Positions 8,007 through 19,717 of a stretch of DNA of 51,487 nucleotides are shown here, piece by piece. Where the stretch lies: assembly GCA_030447245.1 (NCBI GenBank), contig JAUJPG010000028.1, positions 1 through 51,487 of the forward strand, written 5' to 3'. This DNA is from Chloroflexota bacterium (lineage in GTDB: Bacteria; Chloroflexota; UBA6077; JACCZL01). The notes under the pieces were generated by a model. The model saw only the letters and a program-made list of their open reading frames with translations, searched no databases and had not been told where the DNA came from. A program made the position numbers and the translations under genes. Positions within the stretch are counted from its first letter, which is position 1, and every line of letters begins with the position of its first letter.

Positions 8007-8864
8007 ATGTTCGAAGGCTTCGCGCAGTCAGACGTCGCCACCGGCGAGGCGGTGATCCGGGTCCGGCACGGCGGCAACGGCCTGCCGCTGCTGCTCCTGC
8101 ACGGCCACCCCCAGACCCACGCCATGTGGCACATCGTCGCCCCGCGCCTCGCGCGCGACTTCACCGTGGTCGTCCCCGACCTGCGCGGCTACGGCGACAG
8201 CTCGAAGCCGCCGACGACGCCGGACCACGCGCCCTACTCCAAGCGGGCGATGGCGCGCGACCAGCTCGCGGTGATGGAGCAGCTCGGCTTCGAGCGCTTC
8301 TCCGTGGCCGGCCACGACCGCGGCGGACGTGTCGCCTACCGCCTGGCGCTCGACCACCCGGAGCGGGTGCTGAAGCTGGCGGTGCTGGACATCATCCCGA
8401 CCGGCGAGGCTTTCCGGCGGGCCGACATGGCCTTCGGTCTCGGCTACTGGCACTGGTTCTTCCTGGCCCAGCCCTACGACCTGCCGGAGCGCCTGATCGC
8501 CGCCGATCCGGACGCCTTTTACTTGCGCTGGGGTTCCGACTTCTTCGCCCCCGAAGCCCTGGCCGAATACCGCCGCTGCTTCCGCGACTCGGTGACGACG
8601 CATGCCATGTGCGAAGACTACCGGGCCGCCGCCACGATCGACGTCGCGCTCGATGAGGCAGACCGCGGCAAGCACCGCATCGCCTGCCCGGTCCTGGCCC
8701 TATGGGGCCGCCGTGGCCGACTCGAAGCCTGGTACGACGTCCTGGCCGTCTGGCGCGACTGGGCCGACGACGTCCGCGGCCGGGCGCTCGACTGCGGCCA
8801 TTACCTGGCCGAGGAGGCGCCGGACGAGACCTCCGCCGAGCTGCGCGCCTTCTTCGCCGCCTGA
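8007..8864 (+). CDS. Alpha/beta hydrolase, haloacetate (fluoroacetate) dehalogenase-like
   Basis: A 285-residue alpha/beta hydrolase. The oxyanion segment is LLLHGHPQTHAMWH and the family signature DLRGYGDSSKP follows. The nucleophile elbow GHDRGGRVAYR carries Asp104, not Ser, and the two arginines that bind the carboxylate in fluoroacetate dehalogenases. The general-base His lies in DCGHYLAEEAPD near the C-terminus. The Asp nucleophile and RxxR pattern point to haloacid dehalogenase (C-X bond hydrolysis); epoxide hydrolases share the Asp but usually lack these arginines. Cytoplasmic, no signal peptide. The ATG follows GGAGCGAGCCCG. It diverges from the medium-chain dehydrogenase across about 245 bp in which I see only a TAGAAT box at 7953-7958. 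Confidence 0.85.
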   Translation: MFEGFAQSDVATGEAVIRVRHGGNGLPLLLLHGHPQTHAMWHIVAPRLARDFTVVVPDLRGYGDSSKPPTTPDHAPYSKRAMARDQLAVMEQLGFERFSVAGHDRGGRVAYRLALDHPERVLKLAVLDIIPTGEAFRRADMAFGLGYWHWFFLAQPYDLPERLIAADPDAFYLRWGSDFFAPEALAEYRRCFRDSVTTHAMCEDYRAAATIDVALDEADRGKHRIACPVLALWGRRGRLEAWYDVLAVWRDWADDVRGRALDCGHYLAEEAPDETSAELRAFFAA

Positions 8865-9127
8865 TCCCTGGGGATCTCATGGCCGGCTGGCAACGGCGGG
8901 CGACCGCCTCAGATCGGCCGGCGTGACGCGCCACGTGGCTCCGACCATATCCTTCATCCCGATCGTGGCCGTGCGACGTCCGCCCGGCTCACCGGCGTGT
9001 GCTCGTCCTGGCGAGCTGCGCGAGCACGTGCTCGGCGACGACCTCGGGCGCCCGGTCGCTGCCGATGCGGCAAGGCTCCGTGGAGGCCGCGCTCGTTGTC
9101 AGGACGCCCACGCGCCGGACCGCGGAA

Positions 9128-10021
9128 TCAGCGCTCGCCCGGATCCAGCGTCGTGCGCCACGAGTACCGTGGTCGATAGCCCAAGATTTGTCGCGCCTTG
9201 TCGATCGACAGCAGCGTCTCGAACTCCCCGAGCTCCGAGCGGACCGGGACGCCGGGAAAGGTCCGGGCCATCAGCTCGCCGCTCGGCTGCCGCATGACCG
9301 TATCCGCGGCGGCGATGATGAACTGATCGGCCCCGGTGACGTCCGCCTCGAGGGCGAGGCGGCAGGCCTGGGCCACGTCACGGCTGTCGACCCAGCTCCA
9401 CAGATTCCATTTGCGCAGGTCGGGGTCCGCCCAGAAGGAAGGGATCGCCGCATAGTCGGGTTCCTCGAAGATGTTGGAGATCCTCAGCCCGATGAAGCTG
9501 GTGCCGGGGTTCCAGCGATGCATTTCGCGCGCGATCTGCTCGCACAGGACCTTGGCGAGCGCGTAACCGGTCTCGGGTGCCAGTGGGTGCTCCTCGGTGA
9601 TCGGCGCGAACACCGGCGGCGTGCGCGTCAACGGCAGCCCGAACGCAGTCTCACTCGATGCCCAGACGACCCGCTCGAGGCCGAACAGCGTCGCCGCGCT
9701 GAACACGTTGTAGGTCGTCATCAGGTTGTTCTGAAAGGTGACCGCGTCTGGTGCGAGTCCCGGAGCCGGGATCCCGGCCAGGTGGACGATGGCCTCCGCG
9801 TCGCCGAGCGGCGAGCGCCGTCGATCGACGGTGCCGGCCGCGCGCCGGAGCGCGTCGACCGCCTGACCCAGGTCATTGAGATCAGCCTTGAAGAAGTGAC
9901 TGAGCGGTTCCCGCGGCGGCACCAGATCGACGTTCATGACGGTATACCCGTGCTCGATCAGCTCCCGGACGACCGCGCGTCCGGCCTTGCCACTGCCGCC
10001 GGTGACGACGATGCTTTTCAT
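9128..10021 (-). CDS. NAD-dependent epimerase/dehydratase (extended SDR)
   Basis: A 297-residue extended SDR. It has the N-terminal dinucleotide motif VTGGSGKAGRAVV, the HLAGIPAPG segment, a Ser in WASSETAFG, and a catalytic motif recognisable as YALAKVLCE (YxxxK). The substrate domain contains RISNIFEEPDY and WSWVDSRDVAQAC. It resembles uronate-dehydrogenase or nucleoside-sugar epimerase relatives often found in sugar-acid catabolism. No transmembrane segment is visible. It ends 263 bp from the dehalogenase-like gene; that gap holds short fragments only, none of which I recognise. The cupin gene lies downstream-to-upstream on the same strand (120 bp apart), so the two may be co-transcribed. 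Confidence 0.85.
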   Translation of the reverse strand: MKSIVVTGGSGKAGRAVVRELIEHGYTVMNVDLVPPREPLSHFFKADLNDLGQAVDALRRAAGTVDRRRSPLGDAEAIVHLAGIPAPGLAPDAVTFQNNLMTTYNVFSAATLFGLERVVWASSETAFGLPLTRTPPVFAPITEEHPLAPETGYALAKVLCEQIAREMHRWNPGTSFIGLRISNIFEEPDYAAIPSFWADPDLRKWNLWSWVDSRDVAQACRLALEADVTGADQFIIAAADTVMRQPSGELMARTFPGVPVRSELGEFETLLSIDKARQILGYRPRYSWRTTLDPGER

Positions 10022-10141
10022 CGCGCTGGAGCCATCCTCCTGGTCGGCGCCGAAAGGGGCCGTCCCTCCGTTACGTTCTGCTCAGGCCGGGCGGGGCCTC
10101 GCCGTACCGGATCAGCCGAATCCGACGGACCAGGTCATGCC

Positions 10142-10489
10142 CTACCGGTTGATCGGCTGGTTGCCGGGCACGACCACGAGGAACGTGCAGCCATCGGGCG
10201 TCGACGGCTGATGCTCGGTGCCCGGCCCGTAGTGGATGTAGGTGCCGGGACCGGACGGGCCGTTCTGGTCGACGAAGGTGCCGTTCAGGATGTAGACGTA
10301 CTCGCCGTTCGGGTGCCGATCGACGTCCGGACGCTGGAAGCCCGCCTCCCACCGGACCAGCAGCGTCCGCTGGCCGGTCGCCGGGTCCTTGAACAGCGTC
10401 TTGCGCCGGGCGCCCGGTGCGACCTCCTCCCACTCGAGGGCGTCGGTATCCACGTAGGAGATCAGATCGTGCGTGCGGATCGCGGACAT
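10142..10489 (-). CDS. Cupin-domain protein
   Basis: A 115-residue single-domain cupin (ChrR/anti-ECF-like fold). The metal-binding cupin motif 1 appears in RPDVDRHPNGEYVYILNG and motif 2 in YIHYGPGTEHQPSTPDGC. Such small cupins either bind a metal to process small carboxylates or sugars or act as sensors; which applies is unknown. The ATG follows GGGAGGCAGCC, and a TACACT hexamer on the same strand at 10534-10539 is a possible -10. It is the first gene of a leftward pair with the epimerase. Confidence 0.82.
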   Translation of the reverse strand: MSAIRTHDLISYVDTDALEWEEVAPGARRKTLFKDPATGQRTLLVRWEAGFQRPDVDRHPNGEYVYILNGTFVDQNGPSGPGTYIHYGPGTEHQPSTPDGCTFLVVVPGNQPINR

Positions 10490-10592
10490 GGCTGCCTCCC
10501 GGGTTGCGAACTCCGAGCCGCTCCTCGATTTCTAGTGTAGCCGACTCCGCCGCAATCGACCGCCGCCCTCCGCACTGCCAGGAGATGACCGC

Positions 10593-11460
10593 ATGGCCAC
10601 CGAGGTCCCCAGGCCCACCGCCGAGTTGGAGGAGATCGCGCGGCTCCAGCAGGAGGTCGCAACTCTTCGGCACGAACGAGACGAAGCACGGGGCCGGGAA
10701 CGAGCGGCCCTGGAGCAGCAGACCGCGACGGCCGAGATCTTCCGCGTTATCGCCGAGTCTCCGACCGACCTCCAGCGCGTGCTGGAGGCGATCATCGAGA
10801 CGGCCGCCCGCCTCTGCAACGCCCCCGGCGCCGCGCTCCACGTCGTCCGCGAGTGCGACGGCTGCCTCGTGCCCCGGTTCAACTACGGCACAGTCCGGGA
10901 CAGGTTAGAGGGGCTGACGCCGGAACAGATCGAGCGCCGCCTGGCGCGGGTGCCGACGCGCGACTTCTCGTCGGGGCGCGCCTTCCTCGACCGCCGCACC
11001 GTTCGCGTCGACGACCTGGCCGAGGCGATCGAGACTGACTATCCGGAATTTCGCGAGCGGCAGCGGGCCGTCGGCAATCGCTCGGTCGTCGACGTGCCGC
11101 TGCTGCGGGGCGACGAAGCGATTGGCGTGCTGAGCGTCATGCGCTTCGAGGTCCGCCAGTTCACCGACCGCGAGGTCGAGTTGCTGGAGACGTTCGCCGA
11201 CTAGGCCGTGATCGCGATCGAGAACACGCGGCTCTTCCGCGAGCTGCACGACCGCGTCGAGGAGCTGCAGGCGCTCAGCGCGGTGAGCCGGGCGGTCAGC
11301 TCCAGCCTGGACCTGGACCGGGTCCTGGGGACCGTCGTGCGCCATGCCGACGAGCTGGCCGCGACCGATGGCGGCGTGATCTTCGAGTATGACGAAGCCA
11401 GCGCCGAGTTCCGCCTGCTCGATCCCCAGCTGGAGGAGATCCTCCAGCCATCGCCGTACC
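10593..11460 (+). pseudogene. GAF-domain sensor protein remnant (nonsense codon, truncated 3' end)
   Basis: The ATG follows CAGGAGATGACCGC. The first 204 codons encode a short coiled coil (LEEIARLQQEVATLRHERDEA) and a full GAF domain running to VELLETFAD. A TAG at 11202-11204 then stops translation. The same frame resumes at once with AVIAIENTRLFRELHDRVEELQ and a second GAF domain (VLGTVVRHADELAATDGGVI). The residue expected at the stop is Gln (CAG), so one C-to-T change explains it. Family-like sequence ends near 11415 (EYDEASAEF). The usual downstream domains (rest of the second GAF, histidine kinase or cyclase output) are missing, and the gene runs head-on into the HsdR remnant. Only the first 204 codons are now an open frame. 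Confidence 0.75.
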
Positions 11461-12537
11461 GTCATTGCTCCAAGCGGCCACGACCACAAGCCGGGCAGCC
11501 GTCGTGTAGCCGCGGTGACACTCGTCGGCGATCACCACGTCGAAGGCGTGGATCGGGATCTTCCAGAGCTCGTCGTCGTCGTCGTCCAGTGGCTCGTCGC
11601 CAAGCTCGGCAGCGGCCTGGCGGCCAAAGAGCTTGCGGGCCAGCCCCTGGATCGTCGACACGTAGACGAAGGCGTGCCCTGGTCGTGGCTGCTCGAGATA
11701 CGGGCGCGGCAGGCGGACCGCGCTGAAGCCGTCGTCGGAATCGCCAGCCTGGAGCTGCTGCGAGTAGACCTCGTAGATCTTGTCGAACTTCAAGCCCGGC
11801 TCGGGCTCGAACGAGGCGAACGCCTGGACCGCCTGGGCCGCGAGCGCCCGTCGGTCCACCAGGAACAGCACCCGCCGCGCCACGCCCGACTTCATCAGGC
11901 GGTAGACCTGGTTGACCGTCGTGAATGTCTTGCCGGTACCGGTCGCCATCGCCACCAGCATCGTCCGTTTGCGTTCGCCGATCGCCCGCTCCACCGCCGC
12001 GTTCGCCTCGCGCTGGTAGGCGCGGAGTCGAGGATGGTCGTTCGGCAACGCGGCCAAGGCGTCGCCCTCGCCCGTCGCGTTCCGGCCGAGTAGCTCGGTC
12101 AGCGCGGCCGGCGAGTGGAAGTCGGCAACCACGCGCGCCCGCTTGAGGGCCTCGCGGGCGTCTCGGAACCAGCTGATCTCGCCATTGGTCGAGTAGAGGA
12201 ACGGGGCGCGCACGCCGTCAAAGTCGAAAGGGCTCCCGGCCACGCCGCGAGCGTACCGCTCGGCCTGGGTCAGGACGTTCTGTGGCCCGAGGGAGAGCTT
12301 CTTCGCCTCGATGATCCCGAGGATCCGACCGTCGACGACCAGCGCATAATCGGCAGGACCGTGGTCAGTCGGATACTCCTCGACGGCGTGTGCCGCGTAG
12401 GCGGTCAGCGGCCGTGCTGGATCGTGGCGGACAAGCTGCCAGCCGGCGGCCCGAAGGCGCGGATCGATCCGCGCCTTGCGGGTCCGCCGCTCGGATTCGG
12501 CCGCCTGCCCAACCGCCGTGCTCAGCGACACAGCCAC
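11296..12537 (-). pseudogene. hsdR: Type I restriction enzyme R subunit (HsdR) N-terminal fragment
   Basis: The frame opens with the HsdR N-terminal nuclease domain: YALVVDGRILGIIEAKK is the D...ExK motif of the PD-(D/E)xK fold. It continues into the first helicase domain with RAYQREANAAVERA, Walker A in AMATGTGKTFT, RVLFLVDRRALAAQ and motif II IADECHRGYTTA. Recognisable HsdR sequence stops there (about 11500); motif III, the second RecA domain and the C-terminal HsdM-binding part are missing, and the rest of the open frame is antisense to the GAF gene. Intact HsdR has roughly 800-1,100 residues. I placed the start at the GTG 12535-12537; an ATG 19 codons earlier is possible. No hsdM or hsdS is nearby, so restriction activity is not expected. 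Confidence 0.78.
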
Positions 12538-12654
12538 TCCCGATGGTGCGTGCCGAGAGTGTAACGAAACGCGGCCAATCGCTCCGTGGCCCACTCGCGT
12601 CAGTTGTAGGAGTCGTCGGGAAGCGGGTTAGCCTTCCCGCGCGGCGCCCGCGGC

Positions 12655-14268
12655 TCAGTAGCCGACCGCGCCCCCGTCCGATCGCTTGTCGCTGCCCGCG
12701 ACGTAGCCGCCGTCCGGCAGCCGCCAGATGATCTGCCCGCGGCCGTAGCCCGCCTCGGTCGGCCGAACCTCCACCTCGTGGCCGCGCCCGCGCAGCCCGT
12801 CGATCAGCTCACGATCGACCTCCGGCTCGACGTACACCGCCCGTCCCCCGATCCAGCGCCAGCGCGGGGCGTCGAGCGCCGCTTGCGGGTTCATCCCGTA
12901 CTCCAGGCTGCTGACCATCACCTGCATGTGCCCCTGCGCCTGCATCGCCCCGCCCATTACCCCGAACGGGCCGACCGCCTGCCCCTCGCGGGTCAGGAAC
13001 CCCGGGATGATCGTGTGGAACGGCCGCTTGCGCGGCGCCAGCCGATTCGGGTGCCCCTCCTCGACGGTGAATCCGTACCCCCGGTTGTGCAGCGCGATGC
13101 CGGTCCCCGGCACCACCACCCCCGAGCCAAAGCCCATGTAGTTCGACTGGATGTAGCTCACCATCATCCCGTCGCGGTCGACCGCGCACAGGTACACCGT
13201 CCCGCCGCCCTTCGGTCGCCCGGGCGTCGGCTCGAGCGCCCGGTCGACGATCAGCGCCCGCCGCTCGGCCGCGTAGGCCGGGTCGAGCAGCCCGCGCACC
13301 GGCACGTCTTCGTGCTCCGGGTCGGCCACGAATCGGTACGCGTCGGTCAGGCTCAGCTTCAGCGCCTCGATCTGCAGGTGGTACGAATCGACCGACTCGC
13401 GCGGGCTCTGCGCCAGGTCCACCCCCTCCAGGATGCCCAGCCCGATCAGCGCGGCGATACCCTGGCCGTTCGGCGGGATCTCCCATACCTCGTGGCCCCG
13501 GTAGCACGCCTTGATCGGCTCGACCCACGCGCTCCGATGCGCCCCGAGATCCTCACCCGTCAGCTGCCCGCCGGTCTCGCGCGCGAGGGCGGCGATCGCC
13601 GCCGCGATCCGTCCCTCGTAGAACGCTTCGGACTTGCTGTCGGCGATCAGCCGCAGCGTCTCGCCGTGCCCGGCGCTCCGCCAGCGCTCGCCGGCCCGCG
13701 GCGCCCGACCACCGGGCGCGAACGTCTCAGGCCACGCGCGGTGCTCCGGCCCGTCGAGCGCGGCGAACGTCTTCGACGCCGCCACCTCCCAGTAGTGCGC
13801 GATGGTCGGCGAGACCGGGTAGCCCCGCTCGGCGTACTCGATCGCCGGCTCGAACAGCCGCTCGAACGGCAGCCGCCCAAACCGCGCGTGCAGGTCCGCC
13901 CACGCCCGCGGCGCGCCCGGCACCGTCACCGGCCACCACCCGCGCTGCGGGATCCTCTCGTGGCCCGCCGCCCGCAGCGACTCGACTGTTGCGCTCGCCG
14001 CGGCGCGCCCCGAGCCGTTCAGCCCGTGCAGTCGTCCGCCGTCCCAGACCAGCGCGAACACGTCGCTGCCAATCCCGTTCGAGGTCGGCTCCACAACCGT
14101 CAGCGCGATCGCCGTCGCCAGCGCCGCGTCGACCGCGCTGCCCCCGTCCAGCAACATCCGCAGCCCCGCCTGGGCCGCAAGCGGCTGGCTCGTCGCCACT
14201 ACCCCGTTCGGCGCCAGCATCGGCATCCGCTGCGAGGGGTACGGGTAGCCATCCACGCCGATCTGCAT
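12655..14268 (-). CDS. ggt: Gamma-glutamyltransferase family protein
   Basis: A 537-residue Ntn-hydrolase of the gamma-glutamyltransferase family, which cleaves or transfers gamma-glutamyl groups (glutathione, gamma-glutamyl amides). The autoprocessing site is visible as GGGTVYLCAVDRDGM, with the Thr that becomes the nucleophile of the small subunit, followed by SYIQSNYMGFGSG. Conserved large-subunit motifs include GGSAVDAALA and GPFGVMGGAMQAQGH in the small subunit. No clear signal peptide is seen, so it may be cytoplasmic. The ATG at 14266-14268 has AGGAGCAGGACC upstream; an earlier in-frame start is less likely. Its promoter overlaps the region divergent from the acyl-CoA dehydrogenase. 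Confidence 0.9.
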   Translation of the reverse strand: MQIGVDGYPYPSQRMPMLAPNGVVATSQPLAAQAGLRMLLDGGSAVDAALATAIALTVVEPTSNGIGSDVFALVWDGGRLHGLNGSGRAAASATVESLRAAGHERIPQRGWWPVTVPGAPRAWADLHARFGRLPFERLFEPAIEYAERGYPVSPTIAHYWEVAASKTFAALDGPEHRAWPETFAPGGRAPRAGERWRSAGHGETLRLIADSKSEAFYEGRIAAAIAALARETGGQLTGEDLGAHRSAWVEPIKACYRGHEVWEIPPNGQGIAALIGLGILEGVDLAQSPRESVDSYHLQIEALKLSLTDAYRFVADPEHEDVPVRGLLDPAYAAERRALIVDRALEPTPGRPKGGGTVYLCAVDRDGMMVSYIQSNYMGFGSGVVVPGTGIALHNRGYGFTVEEGHPNRLAPRKRPFHTIIPGFLTREGQAVGPFGVMGGAMQAQGHMQVMVSSLEYGMNPQAALDAPRWRWIGGRAVYVEPEVDRELIDGLRGRGHEVEVRPTEAGYGRGQIIWRLPDGGYVAGSDKRSDGGAVGY

Positions 14269-14295
14269 GGTCCTGCTCCTGGCCTGTCTGCCAAC

Positions 14296-14325
14296 ACTGT
14301 AGGCCACCGCCCGCGCGACGCTCAA
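14296..14325 (-). promoter_or_regulatory. Candidate sigma-70 promoter for gamma-glutamyltransferase
   Basis: On the minus strand TTGAGC (14320-14325) and TACAGT (14296-14301) are 18 bp apart, placing transcription start about 20 bases before the chosen ATG. Both hexamers match four of six consensus positions or better. It supports the downstream start choice. Confidence 0.45.
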
Positions 14326-14337
14326 CCGCGCCCTCTC

Positions 14338-14343
14338 TATAAT
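14338..14343 (+). promoter_or_regulatory. Perfect TATAAT -10 box before the methylmalonyl-CoA block
   Basis: TATAAT occurs 45 bp before the acyl-CoA dehydrogenase ATG on the plus strand. No good -35 element is seen at standard spacing, so the promoter may rely on an activator. Confidence 0.45.
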
Positions 14344-14387
14344 GGCTGCAGCGGCGCCGCGACGGTGCGCGCCACACGGAGTGACCG

Positions 14388-15569
<1,182 letters not shown>

Positions 15570-15645
15570 CGCCACCTGCCGCTCGGGGCTACGCTAAGAT
15601 AGGGCCGGCGACAGGCAGCACGGTCATCCAGACAGGGAGTGGAGC

Positions 15646-17394
<1,749 letters not shown>

Positions 17395-17407
17395 TGCCGG
17401 CGGCGGC

Positions 17408-17812
17408 GTGATCCGCAAGCTGCACCACGTCGCCGTCGCCGTCGAAAGCGTCGACGCCGCGCTCCCCTTCTACCGCGACGTCCTGGGCCTCGACGAGATC
17501 GAGACGCTGCTCCTGCCAGACCGCGGCCTGAAGGTCGCCCTGATCAAGACCGGCAACTCCGAGATCGAGCTGCTCGAGCCGACCGCCGACAACACCGTCC
17601 GCAAGTTTCTCGACCGTCGCGGCTCCGGCCTGCACCACATCTGCTTCCAGGTCGACGACCTCGCGGCGGCAATGCCGGAGCTGCGGGCCCGCGGCGCCCA
17701 GTTCATCGACCCGGTCCCCCGCCCCGGCGCGGTCGGGCTGGTCACCTTCCTACCCCCCTCCCTCGCGGAAGGCGTCCTGGTCGAGCTCGTCCAGGTTCCC
17801 CCCGTAGACTGA
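17408..17812 (+). CDS. mce: Methylmalonyl-CoA epimerase
   Basis: A 134-residue vicinal-oxygen-chelate protein that interconverts (S)- and (R)-methylmalonyl-CoA, supplying the mutase. Two beta-alpha-beta-beta-beta modules are visible. Expected metal ligands are His in LHHVAVAVES, His in GSGLHHICFQVDD and Glu in GVLVELVQ near the C-terminus; KTGNSEIELLEP is the usual family middle. The start is GTG, 13 bp after the mutase stop, and the overlapping ATG at the mutase stop codon is out of frame. Tight spacing indicates one operon with the mutase. Confidence 0.93.
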   Translation: MIRKLHHVAVAVESVDAALPFYRDVLGLDEIETLLLPDRGLKVALIKTGNSEIELLEPTADNTVRKFLDRRGSGLHHICFQVDDLAAAMPELRARGAQFIDPVPRPGAVGLVTFLPPSLAEGVLVELVQVPPVD

Positions 17813-17989
17813 CCCGCTGCGCAGCCGGCGCACGCGAAGCTCCGCGACAGCTCACCATCCTCCCCCTACAGCCGAGCTCCGCCCCCCGAGGACACTGGGC
17901 TGGGCTGAGGATGCGGATGCCGCGAGTGCCAACCCCGCTATAACATCGACGGAACGCACCACGTACCCGCATCGCGCACGGGAGCCGAC

Positions 17990-18391
17990 ATGCGCATCTT
18001 GATCGCCAAGCCCGGGCTGGACGGGCACGACCGCGGGGCCAAGGTGATTGCCCGCGCGCTGCGCGACGCCGGCTTTGAGGTCATCTACACCGGCATCCGT
18101 CAGACGCCCCAGATGATCGCCGAGGCCGCGCTCCAGGAAGACGTCGACGCGATCGGCCTGTCGATCCTGAGCGGCGCTCACCAGACCCTGTTTCCGAAGA
18201 TCATGGCCGAGCTGGAGGCCCGCGGCATCGACGACGTCATCGTTTGGGCCGGCGGCATCATCCCCGAAGAGGACGTCGCCCCGCTCAAGGCACTCGGTAT
18301 TAGCGCCGTCTTCGGCCCGGGCAGTCCTACCACCGAGACCATCAACTTCCTGCGCGCTATCGAATCCGAGCGCGCCACAACGGCGCGCTAG
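17990..18391 (+). CDS. Cobalamin-binding (small) subunit of methylmalonyl-CoA mutase
   Basis: A 133-residue stand-alone B12-binding domain. The DGHDRGAKV motif carries the base-off His that ligates cobalt, with the supporting LSILSGAH and [11 protein letters not shown] stretches characteristic of mutase C-terminal domains. It should pair with the catalytic chain at 15646. The ATG follows GGGAGCCGAC. It is separated from the epimerase by 177 bp, which contains a TATAAC hexamer at 17939-17944, so it may have its own promoter. Confidence 0.93.
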   Translation: MRILIAKPGLDGHDRGAKVIARALRDAGFEVIYTGIRQTPQMIAEAALQEDVDAIGLSILSGAHQTLFPKIMAELEARGIDDVIVWAGGIIPEEDVAPLKALGISAVFGPGSPTTETINFLRAIESERATTAR

Positions 18392-18556
18392 CTCACCGCG
18401 CGCGCCGGAGCCATCAGCGGCTGGTTGCCGCGGGCAATGAGTTCCCACGCAGGGCGGCCCGGTACTACGTGGTCTACTCTGCGGACCGCGTACGCCCCTT
18501 CGGGGTACCAGGCACCCGGCCTCGAGATCTTGCAGGCAGGGCGCCGTTGCCCGCCG

Positions 18557-19714
18557 TCAGGCTGAGGCGACGCGGCGGTAGACGTCCAGCAGGCCGTCCG
18601 CCGCCGCGGACCAGGTGAACGTACCCGCGCGTTCGAGGCCGCGACGTCTGAAGTCGGCGCGGACCTCCGGGTTCACCGCCAGCAGCTCGAGCGCGTCGGC
18701 AAGCCCTTCCGCGTCGGCGGGGTCCACCTGTAAGCCGGCATCGCCGACCACCTCGGGAAGCGAGCTGGCCCGTGAGGCGACAACCGGCGTAGCGCAGGCC
18801 ATCGCCTCCAGGATCGGCAGGCCGAAGCCCTCGTAGTGCGACGGGAACGCGAACGTCTCGGCCGCGGAGTACAGCGTTGGGAGCTCTCCCTCCGGGACGA
18901 AGCCGGCGAAGATGATGTCGTCCCGGACCGACGACTGTTCGGCCCGCTCCATGATCCCCTCCCACAACCAGCCCTTGCGGCCGACCACGAGCAGCTTGTG
19001 CGGCAGGCTTCGGCGCGCCTTGAGGATGCCGAACGCCGCGATCAGTCCGGCCAGGTTCTTACGCGGCTCGAGCACGCCAACGAACAGGATGAACGGGGTC
19101 TCCTCGTCGAGCCCGATCTGCCGTCGCAGCGCCGCCAGCCGCCCCGGGTCCTCAACCGGCTTGAAGCTCGCGTCGACACCGCCCGGCACGACGGTCACCC
19201 GCTCTGGCGACACCCCGAGCAGGACGATCACGTCATTGCGGGTGTTCTCGGAGTCCGCGACGACGAAGTCGGCGCGGTGGACCGATCGTGGAACCGCCTT
19301 CTCCAAGTAGGCGCGCAGCCGGTCGTGGGCGTACTCAGGGTAGAGCAGGAATGCGAGATCGTGGACGGTCAGGATGCTCCGCGCGCGACGGACCGGTGGC
19401 AACACGAAATCCGGCGAGTGGAAAATGTCCAGCGGCCCGGTCAGCCAGTCGATCGGCAGTGGCAGGCGTCCGCGGTGCCACAAGATGTTCACCCAGCGCT
19501 CCGTCAGGCGCAACGGCAGGCGGCCGACGTTGCGGCCGGTCGGGAACCGTGGGGTCGCGCCCGGATTCGGCGCCGCGTGCAAGAGCAGATACCGGTTCTG
19601 CTGGTCCCGCTCCAGCAGCGCGCCGACGAGCGATCGGACGAAGCGCCCGATGCCGGCGTTCTGGTTGACCGCCGAGGTGTAGTCGATCCCGATCCGGAGC
19701 GGGCGTGCTTCCAC
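18557..19714 (-). CDS. Glycosyltransferase, GT4 family
   Basis: A 385-residue GT-B fold retaining glycosyltransferase. The N-terminal domain opens RIGIDYTSAVNQNAGIGRFV. The C-terminal domain has FILFVGVLEPRKNLAGLI and the nucleotide-sugar binding motif ALSHYEGFGLPILEA-like FPSHYEGFGLPILEAMA (EX7E type), then TPVVASRASSLPEVVGDAGL. It probably adds a mannosyl or related sugar from a nucleotide-sugar donor to a lipid-linked or envelope glycan at the cytoplasmic face. The start is GTG, three bases after the stop of the upstream membrane protein gene, showing a shared operon. Confidence 0.9.
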   Translation of the reverse strand: MEARPLRIGIDYTSAVNQNAGIGRFVRSLVGALLERDQQNRYLLLHAAPNPGATPRFPTGRNVGRLPLRLTERWVNILWHRGRLPLPIDWLTGPLDIFHSPDFVLPPVRRARSILTVHDLAFLLYPEYAHDRLRAYLEKAVPRSVHRADFVVADSENTRNDVIVLLGVSPERVTVVPGGVDASFKPVEDPGRLAALRRQIGLDEETPFILFVGVLEPRKNLAGLIAAFGILKARRSLPHKLLVVGRKGWLWEGIMERAEQSSVRDDIIFAGFVPEGELPTLYSAAETFAFPSHYEGFGLPILEAMACATPVVASRASSLPEVVGDAGLQVDPADAEGLADALELLAVNPEVRADFRRRGLERAGTFTWSAAADGLLDVYRRVASA

Positions 19715-19717
19715 CGC

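Noticed and set aside
8999..10540. A 513-codon plus-strand open frame across the epimerase and cupin
   Set aside because: Spans two real minus-strand genes and the gap between them; no domain content.
11296..12537. A functional type I restriction-modification system
   Set aside because: HsdR lacks its second motor domain and C-terminus; no hsdM or hsdS in the window.
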